Assembly: GCA_037951165.1 (NCBI GenBank)
Contig: JBBDHG010000026.1
Coordinates: 478,501-542,500 of the forward strand
Direction of reading: 5' to 3'
Origin: Lophius americanus
Lineage: Eukaryota; Chordata; Actinopteri; Lophiiformes; Lophiidae
Length of the DNA: 64,000 nt
Below the pieces are notes generated by a model, which did no database searches, was not told the origin of the DNA, and saw nothing but the letters and a program-made list of their open reading frames with translations. The position numbers were made by a program, and so were the translations under genes. Positions 24,707-36,349 of the stretch are shown in pieces (position 1 is the first letter of the stretch; the number at the start of each line of letters is the position of its first letter).

Positions 24707-25045
24707 TATCCCCTAAAGTCGGGGGTAATATGTTCGCTTTTGACCCACATACACCTTAGTGCAAGGAGGAACTGGAGTGTTTTCTGGGAAAGTTAGGCCG
24801 TGTTTCTGACACTAGGGGGAGCTTTATCTGCTCAGGACAAATCTTCTCAACGCGTTGGTCTGATTTCATCCAAACCTGGTGCTTATGATTTGACTCAAGG
24901 ATTTCTATTTTGTATAACTTGTGATTTACTGTAAGACTTCATATTTTGACCACAAGGGGGAGCTTTTTATAAAAGCCATTGTTTTCCGGAAACGAAACAA
25001 GAAATATTTCATGGATAACACGCCTTACCAGATCCAAAAATGGTT
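24707..25045 (+). mobile_element. Family A copy A2, 3'-truncated
   Basis: Begins with a recognisable terminus (TATCCCCTAAAGTCGGGGGT) and contains CCTTAGTGCAAGGAGGAACT, GACACTAGGGGGAGCTTTAT, TTTGACTCAAGGAT, CACAAGGGGGAGCTTTTTAT and ATTTCATGGAT. The opposite terminus is not found, and part of the 5' interior is missing compared with A1 and A9. Confidence 0.65.
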
Positions 25046-25686
25046 CCGGATTAGTTTGAGGACAACATGGAGTTCAACGTGTTGACTAGAGGTTATTATT
25101 TTCTGGCGGATTTGTGTGTAACATACAAACGGCTTCCTGCAATTACAGGAGCTGTAGAAATAATGCACCACTGGATGGTCCGATACGATGGTGGTACCGG
25201 GGGATCCCGAGCTGACACATTCATATTACAACGGCGTTCCTCCCTCTACTTATGGATCCTCATCATTTTTAAAAAAGACAGAATATCCAATAGGTCTCTA
25301 GTGAGGAGGGTCATATTGAACACACCGCTTTTCCTGCACTTGTCAGATAAGTCAATGCCTCCTTTTTCTTTTCCCCTCCAACACCTCGCCACTAATGAGG
25401 GAGATCATCTTTCACTTTCACACACATTCTGCCTGCTCAAGGCCACCCGTCTCACTGGGTATGCTAAGTGTGTGTGTTTGTGTGTGTGTGTGTTTTATGT
25501 TTGTGAGCGCTAACACACTGATACTACTAAACCTGGAGTGAAACGCTAACGCTACGCTAACCCGTCACATTCATTAGGTCTGGATGTTTAATGAAAGGAG
25601 ATGATTGTTGGACAGCTGCTTCAGGAAATCTTTCCTCCGTTCCTTAAAGAGAAAGTGAGGCACGGTTTCAATACGTGAGGCAAGGA
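25046..25686. other. Unique DNA with an unexplained 148-codon frame
   Basis: A + frame from 25067 to 25513 stays open for 148 codons, but its last part runs through a GT repeat. The remainder shows no domain, signal peptide or splice context I recognise. Probably chance. Confidence 0.3.
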
Positions 25687-25990
25687 TATATCCCCGAAAA
25701 GTCCCCAATCCCCTGCGTCGTGCAAGCATTCCCCTGATTGAAATCAGATTAAGTGTGAAGTTAAGTCTTTTTCATTGATTATACTCCACCTAGTGAGTTA
25801 AATACGAACTATTACAGTAAACTAGAATAAATGTGAGACAAATCTCCTTGAGTGGAATCCTACGCACCAAATTTGCGTTACATTGGACCAACGGTTGATT
25901 AATTATCGCCTAAAAACGTTTGGGCATAAAGTTGGAGGGTAAGTGCGAAGGTAAGCTCCAAACTGTTTGTTTCTTTAAACTGTGCTCTAT
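25687..25990 (-). mobile_element. Family A copy A3, truncated
   Basis: Has the cleanest left terminus of the family, TATATCCCCGAAAAGTCCCC, followed by AATCCCCTGCGTCGTGCAAG and TCCCCTGATTGAAA as in A1 and A6. Then ACTATTACAGTAAACTAGAA, TCCTTGAGTGGA and CCAACGGTTGA follow. The right half is missing. Confidence 0.7.
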
Positions 25991-26639
25991 TTTTGTCCAG
26001 ATGCAAATGATATTGAATCCTTTCTAATAAATCCTTTAACACCATCCCACAGCATTCCAGCATCTGAAACACAATCTTTAATAAAAAATGATTTTAAAGC
26101 TTAACTACATTGATCACGAAACTTAGCATTCTGCAGGAGAGTTCCGTGATTGTGTGTTTTATTACGGACAAATGATGATGATGATGATGGCATATATACT
26201 ATTTCTGCCTTTAAAAAAATACCCCTAACTTGGTGTTAACTATTCTTGAGAAAGATTTATGTGTAGCGCAATAAAATGTGAAGTCCTGTGCGTGACGATG
26301 AAGGTAGTAATCAGTTTTTAAACGTTTTAGAGCACGATTGATTAACTGAGGATTTGGGAGAGTCATTAGTCATTACTGTATTAAGATCTCCTCCCCAAAT
26401 CGTTTAAAGCCTTTGATTTCAATAATAAAGGTGTAGAGAGAAGAGAAAAATGATTTATCATATACAGTTGGGGCAAACACCAAAATAAATGCCACTTTAA
26501 TATTGTTAATTAAGGTTTTGGTCCCGTCCTTTTTTAATGATATTTATATATTTTCAGATTTGCATGGAACATAATGGTCATATCTTGTCATCTATTATCA
26601 GCTGAGGAGAATGGTGCTACTTTAAAATCAACAGCGTTT
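25991..26639. other. Unique DNA, no gene seen
   Basis: Contains a short (GAT)n run at about 26172-26189. Nothing else recognised. Confidence 0.35.
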
Positions 26640-27160
26640 ACTTTACTTATGTCGATTTAAAGCTCCCGGACGATCGGATGGTTTTCTGGCGGGACAGAAA
26701 TTTTGTCAGGGTCTCGTCTCGATCAGCTGACGTCAGCGCCTTCTTCACTCAGTGCGCCCGTGAGAGGGTGCTTTGGGTCTGAGTTGCCATGGCGACACGA
26801 CGCGTCATGTGGATAATACATAAGAAGTATCAGTGAAGTTGAAAGCGCAGTTTGAAAGTTTGCAGTTTGTTGCTGGTTGAAACTGAAGAGCAAAGACGTT
26901 ATAAGACGAGTTCATAGCTGCAGGAACGGAGCTAGCCATCAGGCTAACACTGAAACGTAGCTCGCCTACCTCCAAATCTCTCTGCAAAAATTACAGCTTG
27001 TTGCTACAAAACAGGCTTTTTTCTGCCTTGGAGAATTCAAATGAACTTTATTGACAATCGTCAAAGGTTGCAGGAGCCGGACGGGTCGTCGCACAGCAAC
27101 CGTGCGCTGCCGCGCGGCGGACGTGGATTCCGTAATATCTCCGACTTTTTTGGGAGCATC
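26640..27160 (-). mobile_element. Family A-related copy A4 (end fragment) in repeat-like DNA
   Basis: The right edge, TAATATCTCCGACTTTTTTG followed by GGAGCATCAT, is a family A terminus. The 60 bp before it (GCTGCCGCGCGGCGGACGTG) parallels the same place in A1. Further left, TTCTGCCTTGGAG and TTATTGACAATCGTCAA resemble a stretch at about 37050-37100, suggesting another dispersed sequence. The left boundary is not resolved. Confidence 0.4.
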
Positions 27161-27936
27161 ATTTTCCAAAATATGTGTTTTTAATAAACCCGACTATTTC
27201 CTGTTTACAAACAAGAGTTCTCAATTGTGAAATGTGGCGTTGCCAAAACAGTAGACGGTGTTGTCTTGACTTTTGGACTGTTTTTGTTTTTGGCGGTGAA
27301 GTTCTGCTCATCTCATCTGCCAGAGATTTCTACAGTCTGATTGGGAGAAGAGATGTGAAAAGTTTGTATACCGTTGGAGAAACATCATCATCCTCTCAGA
27401 GCGGATGCATAACTTCCTGTCGGTGGTTGTGTTGTGTCCATACTCTCGTGTTGTGTCCATTTGTCGGGCGCCGCGCTGAGTGCTATGCTGTGTTGCATCT
27501 CCCTGCGGTGGAGATGGAAGGCGACATGGCGGCCTGCTCTCTGTCAGAGGAAGGCAAGTGTTAATATTTAAGCGAGGGAAGGCTCTATTTAGAACCCCCC
27601 CCCCCGCCCCGCCTCTCCTCCTCCCCGGTGGACGGCACAATGCCGACGCCAACCGCCGCCGTTATGGAGGAAAGCTGTAGGAGGCAGCCGCACGTCACTA
27701 AGTCTCCCTGACAGAATCAGTTTGCAGATGAGCTTTAAGACGCCTGCTCCGTTTCCCGGGCCGGCATGTTTGTGTGTAGGCGTGTGTGTGTTTATGAGAG
27801 TGTGTCCTGAAAAGCTCTAATTTAAGAGTTTCTCCACGGAGAGACTTGCATGGTATCCCAGCATGCTTTGCTCTTGAGCTCACATTCCATTGCAGGCCAT
27901 TCAGGTGCAACCCTTGGCCCCCCCACCAAAAAAAAA
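27161..27936. other. GC-rich unique block, no gene assigned
   Basis: A CpG- and GC-rich stretch at about 27460-27690 includes a run of C residues (about 27596-27605). A 129-codon + frame (27175-27564) and a 114-codon minus frame overlap one another, and neither shows a known domain. A CpG-island-like promoter or first exon cannot be excluded, but there is no donor site after the short ATGGCGGCC start near 27525. Confidence 0.3.
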
Positions 27937-28110
27937 ATCAATCAATCAATCAATCAATCAAACTTTGTTTATAGAGCACATTTCAAAACAAACAAAAAAC
28001 TTATGTGCTTTATAGATGATTGACAGAGGAGAAGAGAAAATGTAAAACCAAGTAGTTGAAATTTTAAATACTTAGATGGTTTTGGCTCACAGAGAAAAGT
28101 TTCTTAAGTC
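27937..28110 (-). mobile_element. LINE-type 3' tail with (TCAA)n, minus strand
   Basis: A (TCAA)n array at 27937-27961 is followed by AACTTTGTTTATAGAGCACA and TTTCAAAA, then TTATGTGCTTTATAGATGAT. On the minus strand this reads ...TGCTCTATAAACAAAGTTTGATTGATTGATTG, a tail form typical of fish LINEs and SINEs. Confidence 0.6.
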
Positions 28111-28359
28111 AAGACAATAAAATGTGAAGTTAAAAATAATGATATTATGAATAAAACTACTAGATAAAAATAAATTTCTGAACTCTGTAATATCAGGATC
28201 AGGATTTGGTGGGACAACAGAAAAGACAGAAAGGATTGGAGATATATATATATATGTCGGGTGGGATATGGGGGAGGTCCCCCCCCCCCTCCTTTCACAT
28301 AGCGTCCCACCAAATAAAATAATTGCAATACTTAGTTATATAATATTGTATAATTTGCC

Positions 28360-28620
28360 TGCTGACATTGGGCGAGAAGCAGGATGCACCCTGAACGAGT
28401 CGCCAGTCCGTCACAGGGCTGAGACACTTAGGCAAAGAAAACAATCCACGCTCACAATTAATCCTAGGGGATATTTAGAGTCGGCAATTCACTCTATATT
28501 AAATGCTTCTGGACTATTTGAGGAAGCTGGTGAACTTTTGGCGCAGTGGAGATCCGGGTTCGAATCCACATACGTCGATCTTTTTTACAGTGCAAACCGA
28601 GAGCTATCACAGGCGATACG
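28360..28620 (-). mobile_element. Teleost interspersed repeat, copy T2, minus strand
   Basis: Reads as the reverse complement of T1: CTGACATTGGGCGAGAAGC, AGGATGCACCCTGAACGAGT, CGCCAGTCCGTCACAGGGCT, CAATCCACGCTCACAATTAA, TAGAGTCGGCAATTCA and CTTCTGGACTATTTGAGGAA. It continues into a tRNA-like B-box region (GGGTTCGAATCC, about 28557-28568). That B-box is nearly its own reverse complement, so it does not fix a strand. Confidence 0.7.
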
Positions 28621-29051
28621 ATTAAATGTTCATTATAAAAGGAATAAAGTGCCAACAGGATGTTTCTGGTGCAGTTAGGAAAAGAAAACCCACAGTCAGG
28701 GACAGAGAGAGGCGTTCAGGCCCGGCTGAGTGTTCATGATCTCGATCCGATTTATTATCGACTTTTCAGACCCTCATCTTTTATTTACAAAAAGCAACTA
28801 GCGACTCTGATGATGCTAAAGTGTCAACTACCAATCAAATCAAAGAAATGCTTACTGTTGACATCGGCAAGGGAGCTCGCCGTCAGCAGAACATTGCATC
28901 GAGACCTACAGCATGATGCCTTTTCAGCCTTTCAGCCTTTTCATGCCTTTTTGGGGCGAAGCAGAATTGTAACGTCATCAAGATGTTTTCCAATGTCATC
29001 TTGTAAAATGTTACTTTTTTGGCGAGAGACTCGTGTAACCAACAACCTATA
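28621..29051. other. Repeat-like DNA, no gene
   Basis: Includes CTTTTCAGCCTTTCAGCCTTTT near 28918 (short direct repeats). The 130-codon + frame at 28660-29052 has no recognisable domain. Confidence 0.35.
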
Positions 29052-29075
29052 GTAGAATGGCAAATGCCATTCTAC
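29052..29075. repeat. 11-bp-arm perfect hairpin
   Basis: GTAGAATGGCA, AA, TGCCATTCTAC. It is followed at once by a near palindrome, CCAAAAATATATTTTGG (29076-29092). Two adjacent foldback motifs suggest an element end or a regulatory RNA-like fold. Confidence 0.85.
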
Positions 29076-29259
29076 CAAAAATATATTTTGGCAGGGTAAT
29101 TACTGCGGGGGAGATTCTATTTTGACCCCTCTTTAAACCCACGGCGTGAAAACCCCTTCAACACTATCGATACACTGCAAACAGCACTACAAACTAAAGA
29201 TAATGGTAAAAGTGACTATCACAGGCTGGTTCTGGTTTACGAAGTGTCAAAAGCACAAC

Positions 29260-29403
29260 CTTTAACCTGATCAGACTAGTCTTTAACCTGATCAGACTAG
29301 TCTTTAATCTGATCAGATTAGTCTTTAACCTGATCAGACTAGTCTTTAACCTGATCAGACTAGTCTTTAACCTGATCAGACTAGTCTTTAACCTGATCAG
29401 ACT
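29260..29403. repeat. 21-bp minisatellite, about 6.9 copies
   Basis: The unit CTTTAACCTGATCAGACTAG+T is repeated from 29260. Units 1, 2 and 4-6 are identical; unit 3 (29302-29322) differs at two mirrored positions and thereby becomes a perfect 16-bp palindrome, TAATCTGATCAGATTA. Each unit contains CTGATCAG. Confidence 0.95.
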
Positions 29404-30950
29404 ACATCTTTTGGTGTTTGTTTTATTATTTCTATCATTACCGGCAGCTTTGCCTTTGGGGTTAAATTAGCTTCTTCTTCTGGATTCTCTCCTCCATGTT
29501 ATTCCTCTTAATGCCAGTTCATTTTCTAGCTGTTGGGAGAAAAGTCGGCTCCAAGGGAATTCATTTTTCTCAGTAATATTAGAATCAGATCTGAATTATG
29601 GAGCGGACTCATTACTTCTACGTGAAAATATCCAACATTCATGTAAATGCTTTCCTAACATTCGGTGTAACTTTCAAAGTCTAGTCATGAAACCAGGTCC
29701 AAGACCGAGTCCTGAATCACTCGTCCCGCAGGAATGCCTGCAAACTGTGGAATGCTGGAAAGTGACGGGTGGGTTGGAAGTGGCCTCTCTTGACCTTTAA
29801 CCTCCAGGGTGAGTTTGGTCAAGTGCTCAACAAAAGCTTCTCTTCAGCATGAGGAGACCTGAGCTCCAGAATCTGCAGTGGCCCAACTCCCCCTCAGTCC
29901 CCCGTCTCCCCCCTTTTCTGGAGGGTGCCTAAGATGTGCATACAGATGTGGGTCGGGAGTGTGTGTGTGTGTGTGTGTGCATATGTGTGTTGTTGATGTT
30001 TTACCCTAAAATGAATCACTGTAACCACTTTACCTACGTAGTACATTAGGAATAGGAAGGAAAAAAAAGTATAAAAAGTTAGTTACGTAGATGTGAAGGG
30101 TAGAGAGAATTCTGAATCATCCACAACCACAAGTTTACCTGCTCTGTCTTTACAAAGTGACTGTTAACGACGCGCGTCGCACTTCCTGTGGATGTTTCAT
30201 CTGTCAGGAATCTGCCAAAAGAAGAGAAAAGATAAAAGGGCTTTTCCTGAACAAAGTCATTTATTTAAATGTGACATAGAATTTAACTGAGAGAAAGTGA
30301 TTTCACTATTATATATAACAACCTCTGTCAAAAATATTCTGATGTTGCGGGTATCAAATAATTTTACTTACAGAAAACAATAGTTATGCAACTTTTCTTG
30401 AAAAATTCAGATCATTATTCGTTCATAAGCGGCAAATATAAACGAGATAAGAGGATGAATGATTGACATGTCTGCAAATATTTAAGACATGCTGCTGGGG
30501 GAAAATGGATCACGTGAAAATAATTCCTTCTTATCCAGACTTGGGACCGGCACTAAAGGAACACTGGCATGTGACCCTTTTGTGGCCGGGTTATCTTAAC
30601 CATCAAATAAAATTGAATGAAAAAAAGCATATCCATATTCAAAAACATCAGGGAATGGGAAATAGGTCTCACTAAGATGAGGTAAATACTCCATCTATTA
30701 CTTCTGAATGTTGCTACGAGTCCATAACCTGTATCACAGGTCATTGATTTATAATAACTAACCCGACAAAAAAGTCTCAGATGTATATTGAATTTACTGA
30801 CATCGGATACGGCGGCTGATTGAAGTTGACCAAATAACAAATTAAAAATGAACCCTGTTGAATTTCAGTAACATTCCAGGCTCGCTCTGGCAAGTTTAAT
30901 TAACAGGTACAAATAAAGCATATCAAATGTGTAGAAGCTTGAGAGCGCGT
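29404..30950. other. Unique DNA, no gene seen
   Basis: A short GT run lies at about 29961-29979. The rest is mixed-composition sequence with only short frames. Confidence 0.35.
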
Positions 30951-31004
30951 GCGTGTGTGTGTGTGTGTATATGTGTGTGTGTATGTGTGTGTGTGTGTGT
31001 GTGC
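30951..31004. repeat. (GT)n microsatellite with ATAT interruptions
   Basis: GT dinucleotides broken by TATATG and TATG. Confidence 0.9.
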
Positions 31005-31260
31005 GTGATCTGATGGGATCAATAGTTGTTTGGGAGGCCCAGTTGGCAGCTGCTCAGAGCAGGAAACAGGTGCAGACATGGCTGCTTGATGTACAACGCC
31101 ACTGAAATGAGATGAAACCAATTGACCCCCAGAAGAACCAATTAATTACTCAAAATCTCCTGCAACAGTGAAACTCCAAACAGCTCCACCGTGGCAGATC
31201 AGCCAGGAATGGCCGGATCCAACGCCAGCCCCCCTGCTCCACCATCCAGCCCCCTTGAGT
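31005..31260. promoter_or_regulatory. Candidate conserved non-coding block
   Basis: Repeat-free complex sequence with CAGCTGCT (E-box-like), two CCAATT(GA/AA) sites and TTAATTA near 31142. Function is inferred from motif content alone. Confidence 0.2.
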
Positions 31261-31639
31261 ATCTCCATGGATCAGTTTGAATCCGGAGGACGAGCAGGAA
31301 GTTGAAGTATTTGCTTTCTGTCAATTAGGTGCATTTTCCTGTGACGCAGGTAATGTTGCGCAAACAAGCAGAGTGAGGGGGGGGAGTGGGGGGTGAAGAG
31401 ACAGAGACATACAGTATATATACGTGTCTGAGAAAGAGATTGGACAGATGCTGGGAGGATTTTCAACAGAGGGTCTTCATGGGAGTGTTGTGCAGCAGCG
31501 ACTGGCACGTGTAGCATGCTAATGCTAGCGGTAATTATTCAACCGTGTGAAACCGGCCAGCAACAAACACACAGCAGCACCTCCGAGACAAACACTCGTT
31601 CAAAACCAAAGCACCCGAAATACGTCCGTCTCATATAAA
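31261..31639. other. Unique DNA, no gene seen
   Basis: A G-rich run sits near 31376-31394. No exon supported. Confidence 0.35.
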
Positions 31640-32285
31640 CCCACTTTTGTCAGCTCAGGTACGGAGTCGCTTGTTTGTGAACCTCTGAGACGTGAAGCCC
31701 GAATCGCTGGAACGAACGTCCAGAGGATCAAAAACTCACTTTTTGTAGTGTTTTATAATTTCATGTACATTATTTATTATTCTGTTTTCATTTTTAAATG
31801 ATTTTGTAATGTTTCGATCCCGATTGTTATTTATTATTCATTTTTATTTAGGTGTCAGTTATATTTCATTTAGTTCATCTTTTTTTCCCTTCTTCTTTGT
31901 TATACTCTTTTAACATTTTAACATTTATTTATAAGCACTTAATGTAATATTTCATTTTGACAAAATAATTTATTATTAGTAGTAATAATCTACTACTACT
32001 ACTACTATCTATCTATCCATCCATCCATCCATCCATCCATCCATCCATCCATCCATCTCTCTCTCTCTCTCTCTCTCTCTTTTTTACATTTTCATGTAAA
32101 AACGTAAAAATGATCTTGTAAGAACGTTAAAATTATCAGGTTATAACATGATTCTGATTTTTCTGTTTTTCTGGCAGGACAGTAAAGCGTTTCCGTTCTC
32201 AGTCGCGTGTAAAAGAACTTTGAATAACATTTGATTTGTTTTCAAATGCGCTATATTAATAAACTTTAATTGATTGATTAATTGA
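31640..32285 (+). mobile_element. L2/CR1-like LINE 3' remnant with internal microsatellite
   Basis: GAGACGTGAAGCCCGAATCG and CTGGAACGAACGTCCAGAGG at about 31690-31730 resemble the C-terminal coding end and 3' UTR of fish LINEs. A long T/A-rich stretch then leads to the tail AAAGAACTTTGAATAAC and AAATGCGCTATATTAATAAA with CTTTAATTGATTGATTAATTG (to about 32283). That tail form is typical of fish LINEs. The coding part is too decayed to translate. Confidence 0.5.
31978..32080. repeat. Compound microsatellite (ACT)n-(ATCT)n-(ATCC)n-(CT)n
   Basis: Four simple repeats follow one another without spacers: ACT, ATCT, about 11 ATCC units and about 12 CT units. Each junction is a one-base change of the previous unit. 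Confidence 0.95.
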
Positions 32286-32344
32286 CGTGGCACATTTAAG
32301 CTAAATCTGCTAAATTATTTCGTTCTCCAGCATCGGTGATGATT

Positions 32345-32400
32345 GAGGCGATACACCCCGATCAGCCATAACATTAAACTCACCCCCCTAATATTTTGTA
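32345..32400. mobile_element. Short fragment of a common fish repeat
   Basis: CCCGATCAGCCATAACATTA, AAC and CCCCCCTAATATTTTGTAT resemble a widespread vertebrate/fish element start that I recall as 'GATCAGCCATAACATTAAAACCAC'. Only about 55 bp remain. Confidence 0.5.
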
Positions 32401-32469
32401 TCTCCCGTTAAAACATCTCTTTGAAGGATTATGTTGAGCTTTCTCTCAGAACTAGCCTTCTTTTTTATC

Positions 32470-32655
32470 CAGATCAGACAATACGGGCTTGCCTTCTCTC
32501 TCCGTATGCACGACATTATGAGTGAATCGAACCAACGGTGATAACCTCTGACCCGAAAACTTTTAGAGATAAAGCTCACCCTACCATACCAGATATATAA
32601 AACCGACCTTTCCCAAAATCCATAACGTCCCTGACTTTTCGGGGGTATAATGATG
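32470..32655 (-). mobile_element. Family A copy A5, right half
   Basis: Ends with the clear terminus CCTGACTTTTCGGGGGTATA. Before it come ACCGACCTTTCCCAAAATCC, AGATAAAGCTCACCCTA, CCCGAAAACTTTTAG and CGAACCAACGGTGA. These match copies A7 and A8. The left half merges into unidentified DNA. Confidence 0.65.
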
Positions 32656-33096
32656 CTTCATGAACTAAATATGAGCATGTTTTAATCCTTCAGGAACTCT
32701 TTAAACCTTTGAGCGTGTCAATCAGCGGCATTTGTGCGTTCAGCCGGGCGGAGGGGGTGGAGGAGGATCTTTGAGGTGTATAGGTATCAGGTGGCCTTCT
32801 CTTCTGAAGCACCAGGCTAAAATTTTGAATGCTGCCCTAATTGAGAACCCCTCCCATGGCCGATATGGTCCTGGTGTACCCCCTCTAGGGGCCCACGGGG
32901 CCAGTGAGGCTGTCTGGGGGGGCCTGACCCCAAAACCCTGCCTGAGGCACTGACTGCCACCAGGCTGAACCCTCCCTAACCCCCAACTAGATGACTCCCC
33001 TCTCTGGTTTCCTTTCTCTGATGCTGTGCTCCTCTCTGTTCAAGTGGCTCTGAGCTACAGACTTCTATTGTCTGTCCTCATTAGAATACTGATCCT
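32656..33096. other. GC-rich unique block, no gene assigned
   Basis: CCTCCCATGGCCGATATGGT, CCCCTCTAGGGGCCCACGGG and similar GC-rich, repeat-free sequence. CCCCTCTAGGGG is a 12-bp imperfect palindrome. A 73-codon + frame across it has no known domain. Could be regulatory or an unrecognised exon. Confidence 0.3.

Positions 33097-33183
<87 letters not shown>
33097..33183. repeat. (AC)n microsatellite, about 87 bp
   Basis: AC dinucleotides with single GC interruptions near 33122 and at the right edge. Confidence 0.97.
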
Positions 33184-33186
<3 letters not shown>

Positions 33187-34184
33187 GCACACACTCATTT
33201 TTCACTAATTACAGTATCATTAGTCGATACATTGCAAGCCAGATGGTAAACAAAGGAATTTGGAAAGCAAACCATGAAAGAGTGAATAATTTCACACATG
33301 GTTTTATTCTATATGATAAAATCAAATCTGTAAAACAACAGAAAAAGTTACTTGAATTGAAAAGGTTTCAGCAGCCCATAATAACTACTAATAGTCATAT
33401 TTTATTGTTATTCATACCGTAACATTAATACATATGAGAGTAGGAATTTTGGAGGTTTTTTTCTGATGTAGAAGGAGATTTCGGCATCTTATTTTGAAAA
33501 TTCAATGTAATACATATTAAGAAACACGTTGACATTAGCAGCAATGTGAAAAATAAACAATTTGTCATAATTAATATCAAATAATTCTGATTTACATACA
33601 GAAAAAATGCCATAAATGAATTTCAAATATTTATGCCTCTCCCTTGTTTTGGCTTTGGGTCAGTAAAGTGGCGGCTGGTCCACATTTTTAAACCGGCACA
33701 GGTTTGCGCCTCCAGAGGCTGGATGTGGAGGATCCAGCAAGTTATGAACCTGCAATCCCTGATTTATTCCATCTTACAATTGCATAAAAACGGAAACCAG
33801 TCCATTACGTAACATTTGTTACATATTCCACCTAAAGAATGTTTGAAAACATTCATATTTGAACATTTTTAGGTGTGTTTTAGTGTTGTGCATGAATGTG
33901 TCTACACAGAACGTGAACACGTCAATGTGTAAAAAGGATAGAAAAAACATTCAGGCGCTGTGTTTAGAAAAAAACTTTCTAAAATGCTGTATCCTGTCTT
34001 CAAAGTGTTTTATTTCCTGACACACTGACACACTTACACCAGGTCATGTGACTATTGGAAGGTGTTTTATGAACAAATCAGAACAGATTCTTCTGGGAAA
34101 ATCTCACATTCTTACGTAAATCGTGATAATTGGATGAGAGGAATCAAGTAGAAACGCTCATTTCATCAGGAAGGAGTTTAAAGG
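33184..34184. other. AT-rich unique DNA, no gene seen
   Basis: Short frames only. A more GC-rich patch lies at about 33660-33760. Confidence 0.35.
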
Positions 34185-34390
34185 TGGTGGGCACACCTGG
34201 AGGGTTAGCTTTCAAACCCTCTCTGGGGGGTTTGCATATTCTCTCGTGGTGTTTGTAGAAGATCCCTCCTGTTATTGCTCCCTTCCTACCACGTCATTAA
34301 ACTAAAACAGGTGAAACGATGACTCTAAAATTTCCTGCAGGTATGAATGAGAGCGTGAACTGGTTGTTTTTCTTCACGTGATGTGATGAG
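34185..34390 (+). mobile_element. Teleost interspersed repeat, copy T3
   Basis: GGGGGGTTTGCATATTCTCT, CGTGGTGTTTGTAGAAGATC, GATGACTCTAAAATTTCCTG and CAGGTATGAATGAGAGCGTG plus AACTGGTTGT correspond in order to the common fish form (GTTTGCATGTTCTC ... GACTCTAAATTG ... GTGTGAATGAGAGTGTGAATGGTTGT). This is the middle part, upstream of the region preserved in T4. Confidence 0.6.
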
Positions 34391-36286
34391 CTGGTGAGAT
34401 TTTTTTTTTCTGGGTCCATCCCGCTCTTTGCTCAGTATCAGAAATTAAGCTCAAACTGGAATATCAATCAATGGATCTTGGGTTGAAAGATCTGATTTCT
34501 GATGTCATATTAGAAATCATAATAAATGGGTCACACAAGGACAGAAAGCGAGGACTGGGCGGAGAGTGGGAGGAGGAGGAGGACGGATGTGTAAGCAGTC
34601 TCAGGGAACTAGAGGAATGGAAATAATCATATTCAAAAACACAGAAACAAGTTGAAAGTGATGAAGTGTGATATTGTATATCAGCTGATTACAGCTGATG
34701 CACCAGCCTGTTTATCAGTCAACTGAGACTGAGTATGTTTGAAAGGTGTGAATGAGTGAGTGGCATGAAGACTAGGCCCGAGTGTGCAGGGGAATAGTCT
34801 TCCTGAACTCAACTCTAGAGCTTAATTTAATACAAAGGCTGAAAACAAAAATGTTGCGATCATAAAGGCAGTTATTAATCTAGATCCATTCCAATAGTTG
34901 ATGATTTCCTCTATGACACACGTGCCACCTAGCACATTTAACACGGGTCCATTAAGTTACAAATCATCTTACAATTTTTCGAAAAACTGAAAAAGAAAAC
35001 AGAAAACCTGGATTCAGCCATTTATCTGGACGCACTTAAGAATGAAATCCTGTTGGTTCTTCTGAGCCTGATGCCAGACACTTATATAACAAGTTTCAGG
35101 AAAGTCCATCAAGAAGTTTTTGGGTAATCCTGCAAAAATAAAACAGAAAAAAAAGACATTGCAGTTGAAATATTGCACCTGGTTGGCGCAGCACATGAAA
35201 AAACTGTTAATTTCGGACTTCAAATTTGTACTATTTGATTTCGATCTGTGTGAAATGAACTTTGAACGGGCGCCTGTGAACTTACACCTGTTTTAGCAAC
35301 ACTTGGGGGAAACTTCCATGCTGATCCATTATGATACAATCAGAGTTTTGAAAGGCTGCAGAGGTAATGGATACAAACAGCGGTTTGCCTTTTAGACACA
35401 GAGAGAAATCACAGACGCTGTGCAAATGAGCCGTTCCCTTCCAACTTCTCTCCTCCAGCCACTCGCAGCTGTCCATCATTTTGATTGGCGGCTCAGAGGA
35501 GGGCGCTGACGGGCAGATGAGAGCAAGAAGCCGATCTTTGCCTCAGAGGCAACAGCGGCAGTCCTGTGTTCTCCTGCCCACCTCGCACCACCTCCTTCTG
35601 CTCTCCTGCACGCCTCTCACCGCCTCCTGCGGGCTCTCCTCCTTCCTCCGCCTGCAGCCAGTAAAAAGTGGACATCGTTTCATGGAGGAAAAGTGTTGTT
35701 TGCAGGGACCAGAATGCTCTCTGTTTGTCTGATTTTAAAAAACATCAGTGTAAGACAAGAAAGAGCAACAAACGTCACCTTGTCACTGAGAACGACTCCT
35801 GATTTAAGAGCCTCACTCTGACGACTGCAGAGCTCAGGGAAACTTCACCAAACACGGAGACTTCGCGTCTCCAGTCTCACTTGAGTTCAAATCTTTAGAT
35901 TCTTGTTTTTTTTTACCATTGCAGGCCTCACCATCGTCTCCGGGACCACCGTCAGCCTCGTTTGATGGACCTGTACCTGTCGCTACAGGATGACACAACC
36001 TTGCGCGCCAGACTCCCCTCGTTCTCCAGGCATACCTCGTTCTCCAGACTCCCTGTGGCCGATTGGCTTTCCGGCTGTCTCCGCAGGCCCAGCTCTCACT
36101 CCACAGGCCCTCGCTCTCCAGGCTCCTAATGCCCACAGCTAGAGTCTCTTTGAAGTTGCCCTCCTGGCAGACAACATAGGGGCTGCTGGATGGATCGGTG
36201 TGTCTGTGTGGAGCAAACACACATTTGCACCCACGCACAAACACGAAATGGAAACACACAAGCACAGCTGCTATAAGATGAAGACG

Positions 36287-36288
<2 letters not shown>
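34391..36288. other. Unique DNA, no gene seen
   Basis: GC-rich stretches at about 35440-35730 and 35930-36130 give overlapping frames on both strands (83 and 60 codons; 143 codons minus at 35834-36265). The latter contains short direct repeats of a CTCGTTCTCCAG-like unit near 36015-36045. No family resemblance. Confidence 0.3.
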
Positions 36289-36338
<50 letters not shown>

Positions 36339-36349
36339 GTGTGTGTGTA
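36289..36349. repeat. (GT)n microsatellite, about 61 bp
   Basis: GT dinucleotides with one CG interruption near 36334. Confidence 0.97.

Noticed and set aside
25067..25513. 148-codon + frame
   Set aside because: No family resemblance, no splice context, and the C-terminal part is a translated GT repeat; listed only as an unexplained frame.
27520..27565. ATGGCGGCC-started short peptide in GC-rich DNA as a first exon
   Set aside because: The frame stops after 12 codons and there is no GT donor with a good consensus before the stop.
28540..28575. tRNA-like GGCGCAGTGG ... GGGTTCGAATCC
   Set aside because: No cloverleaf can be formed, and the motif falls inside a minus-strand interspersed repeat whose head is tRNA-like; not a tRNA gene.
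29260..29403. Regular repeat that might be taken for a CRISPR array
   Set aside because: The 21-bp units are directly abutting with no spacers, and the DNA is eukaryotic; it is a minisatellite.
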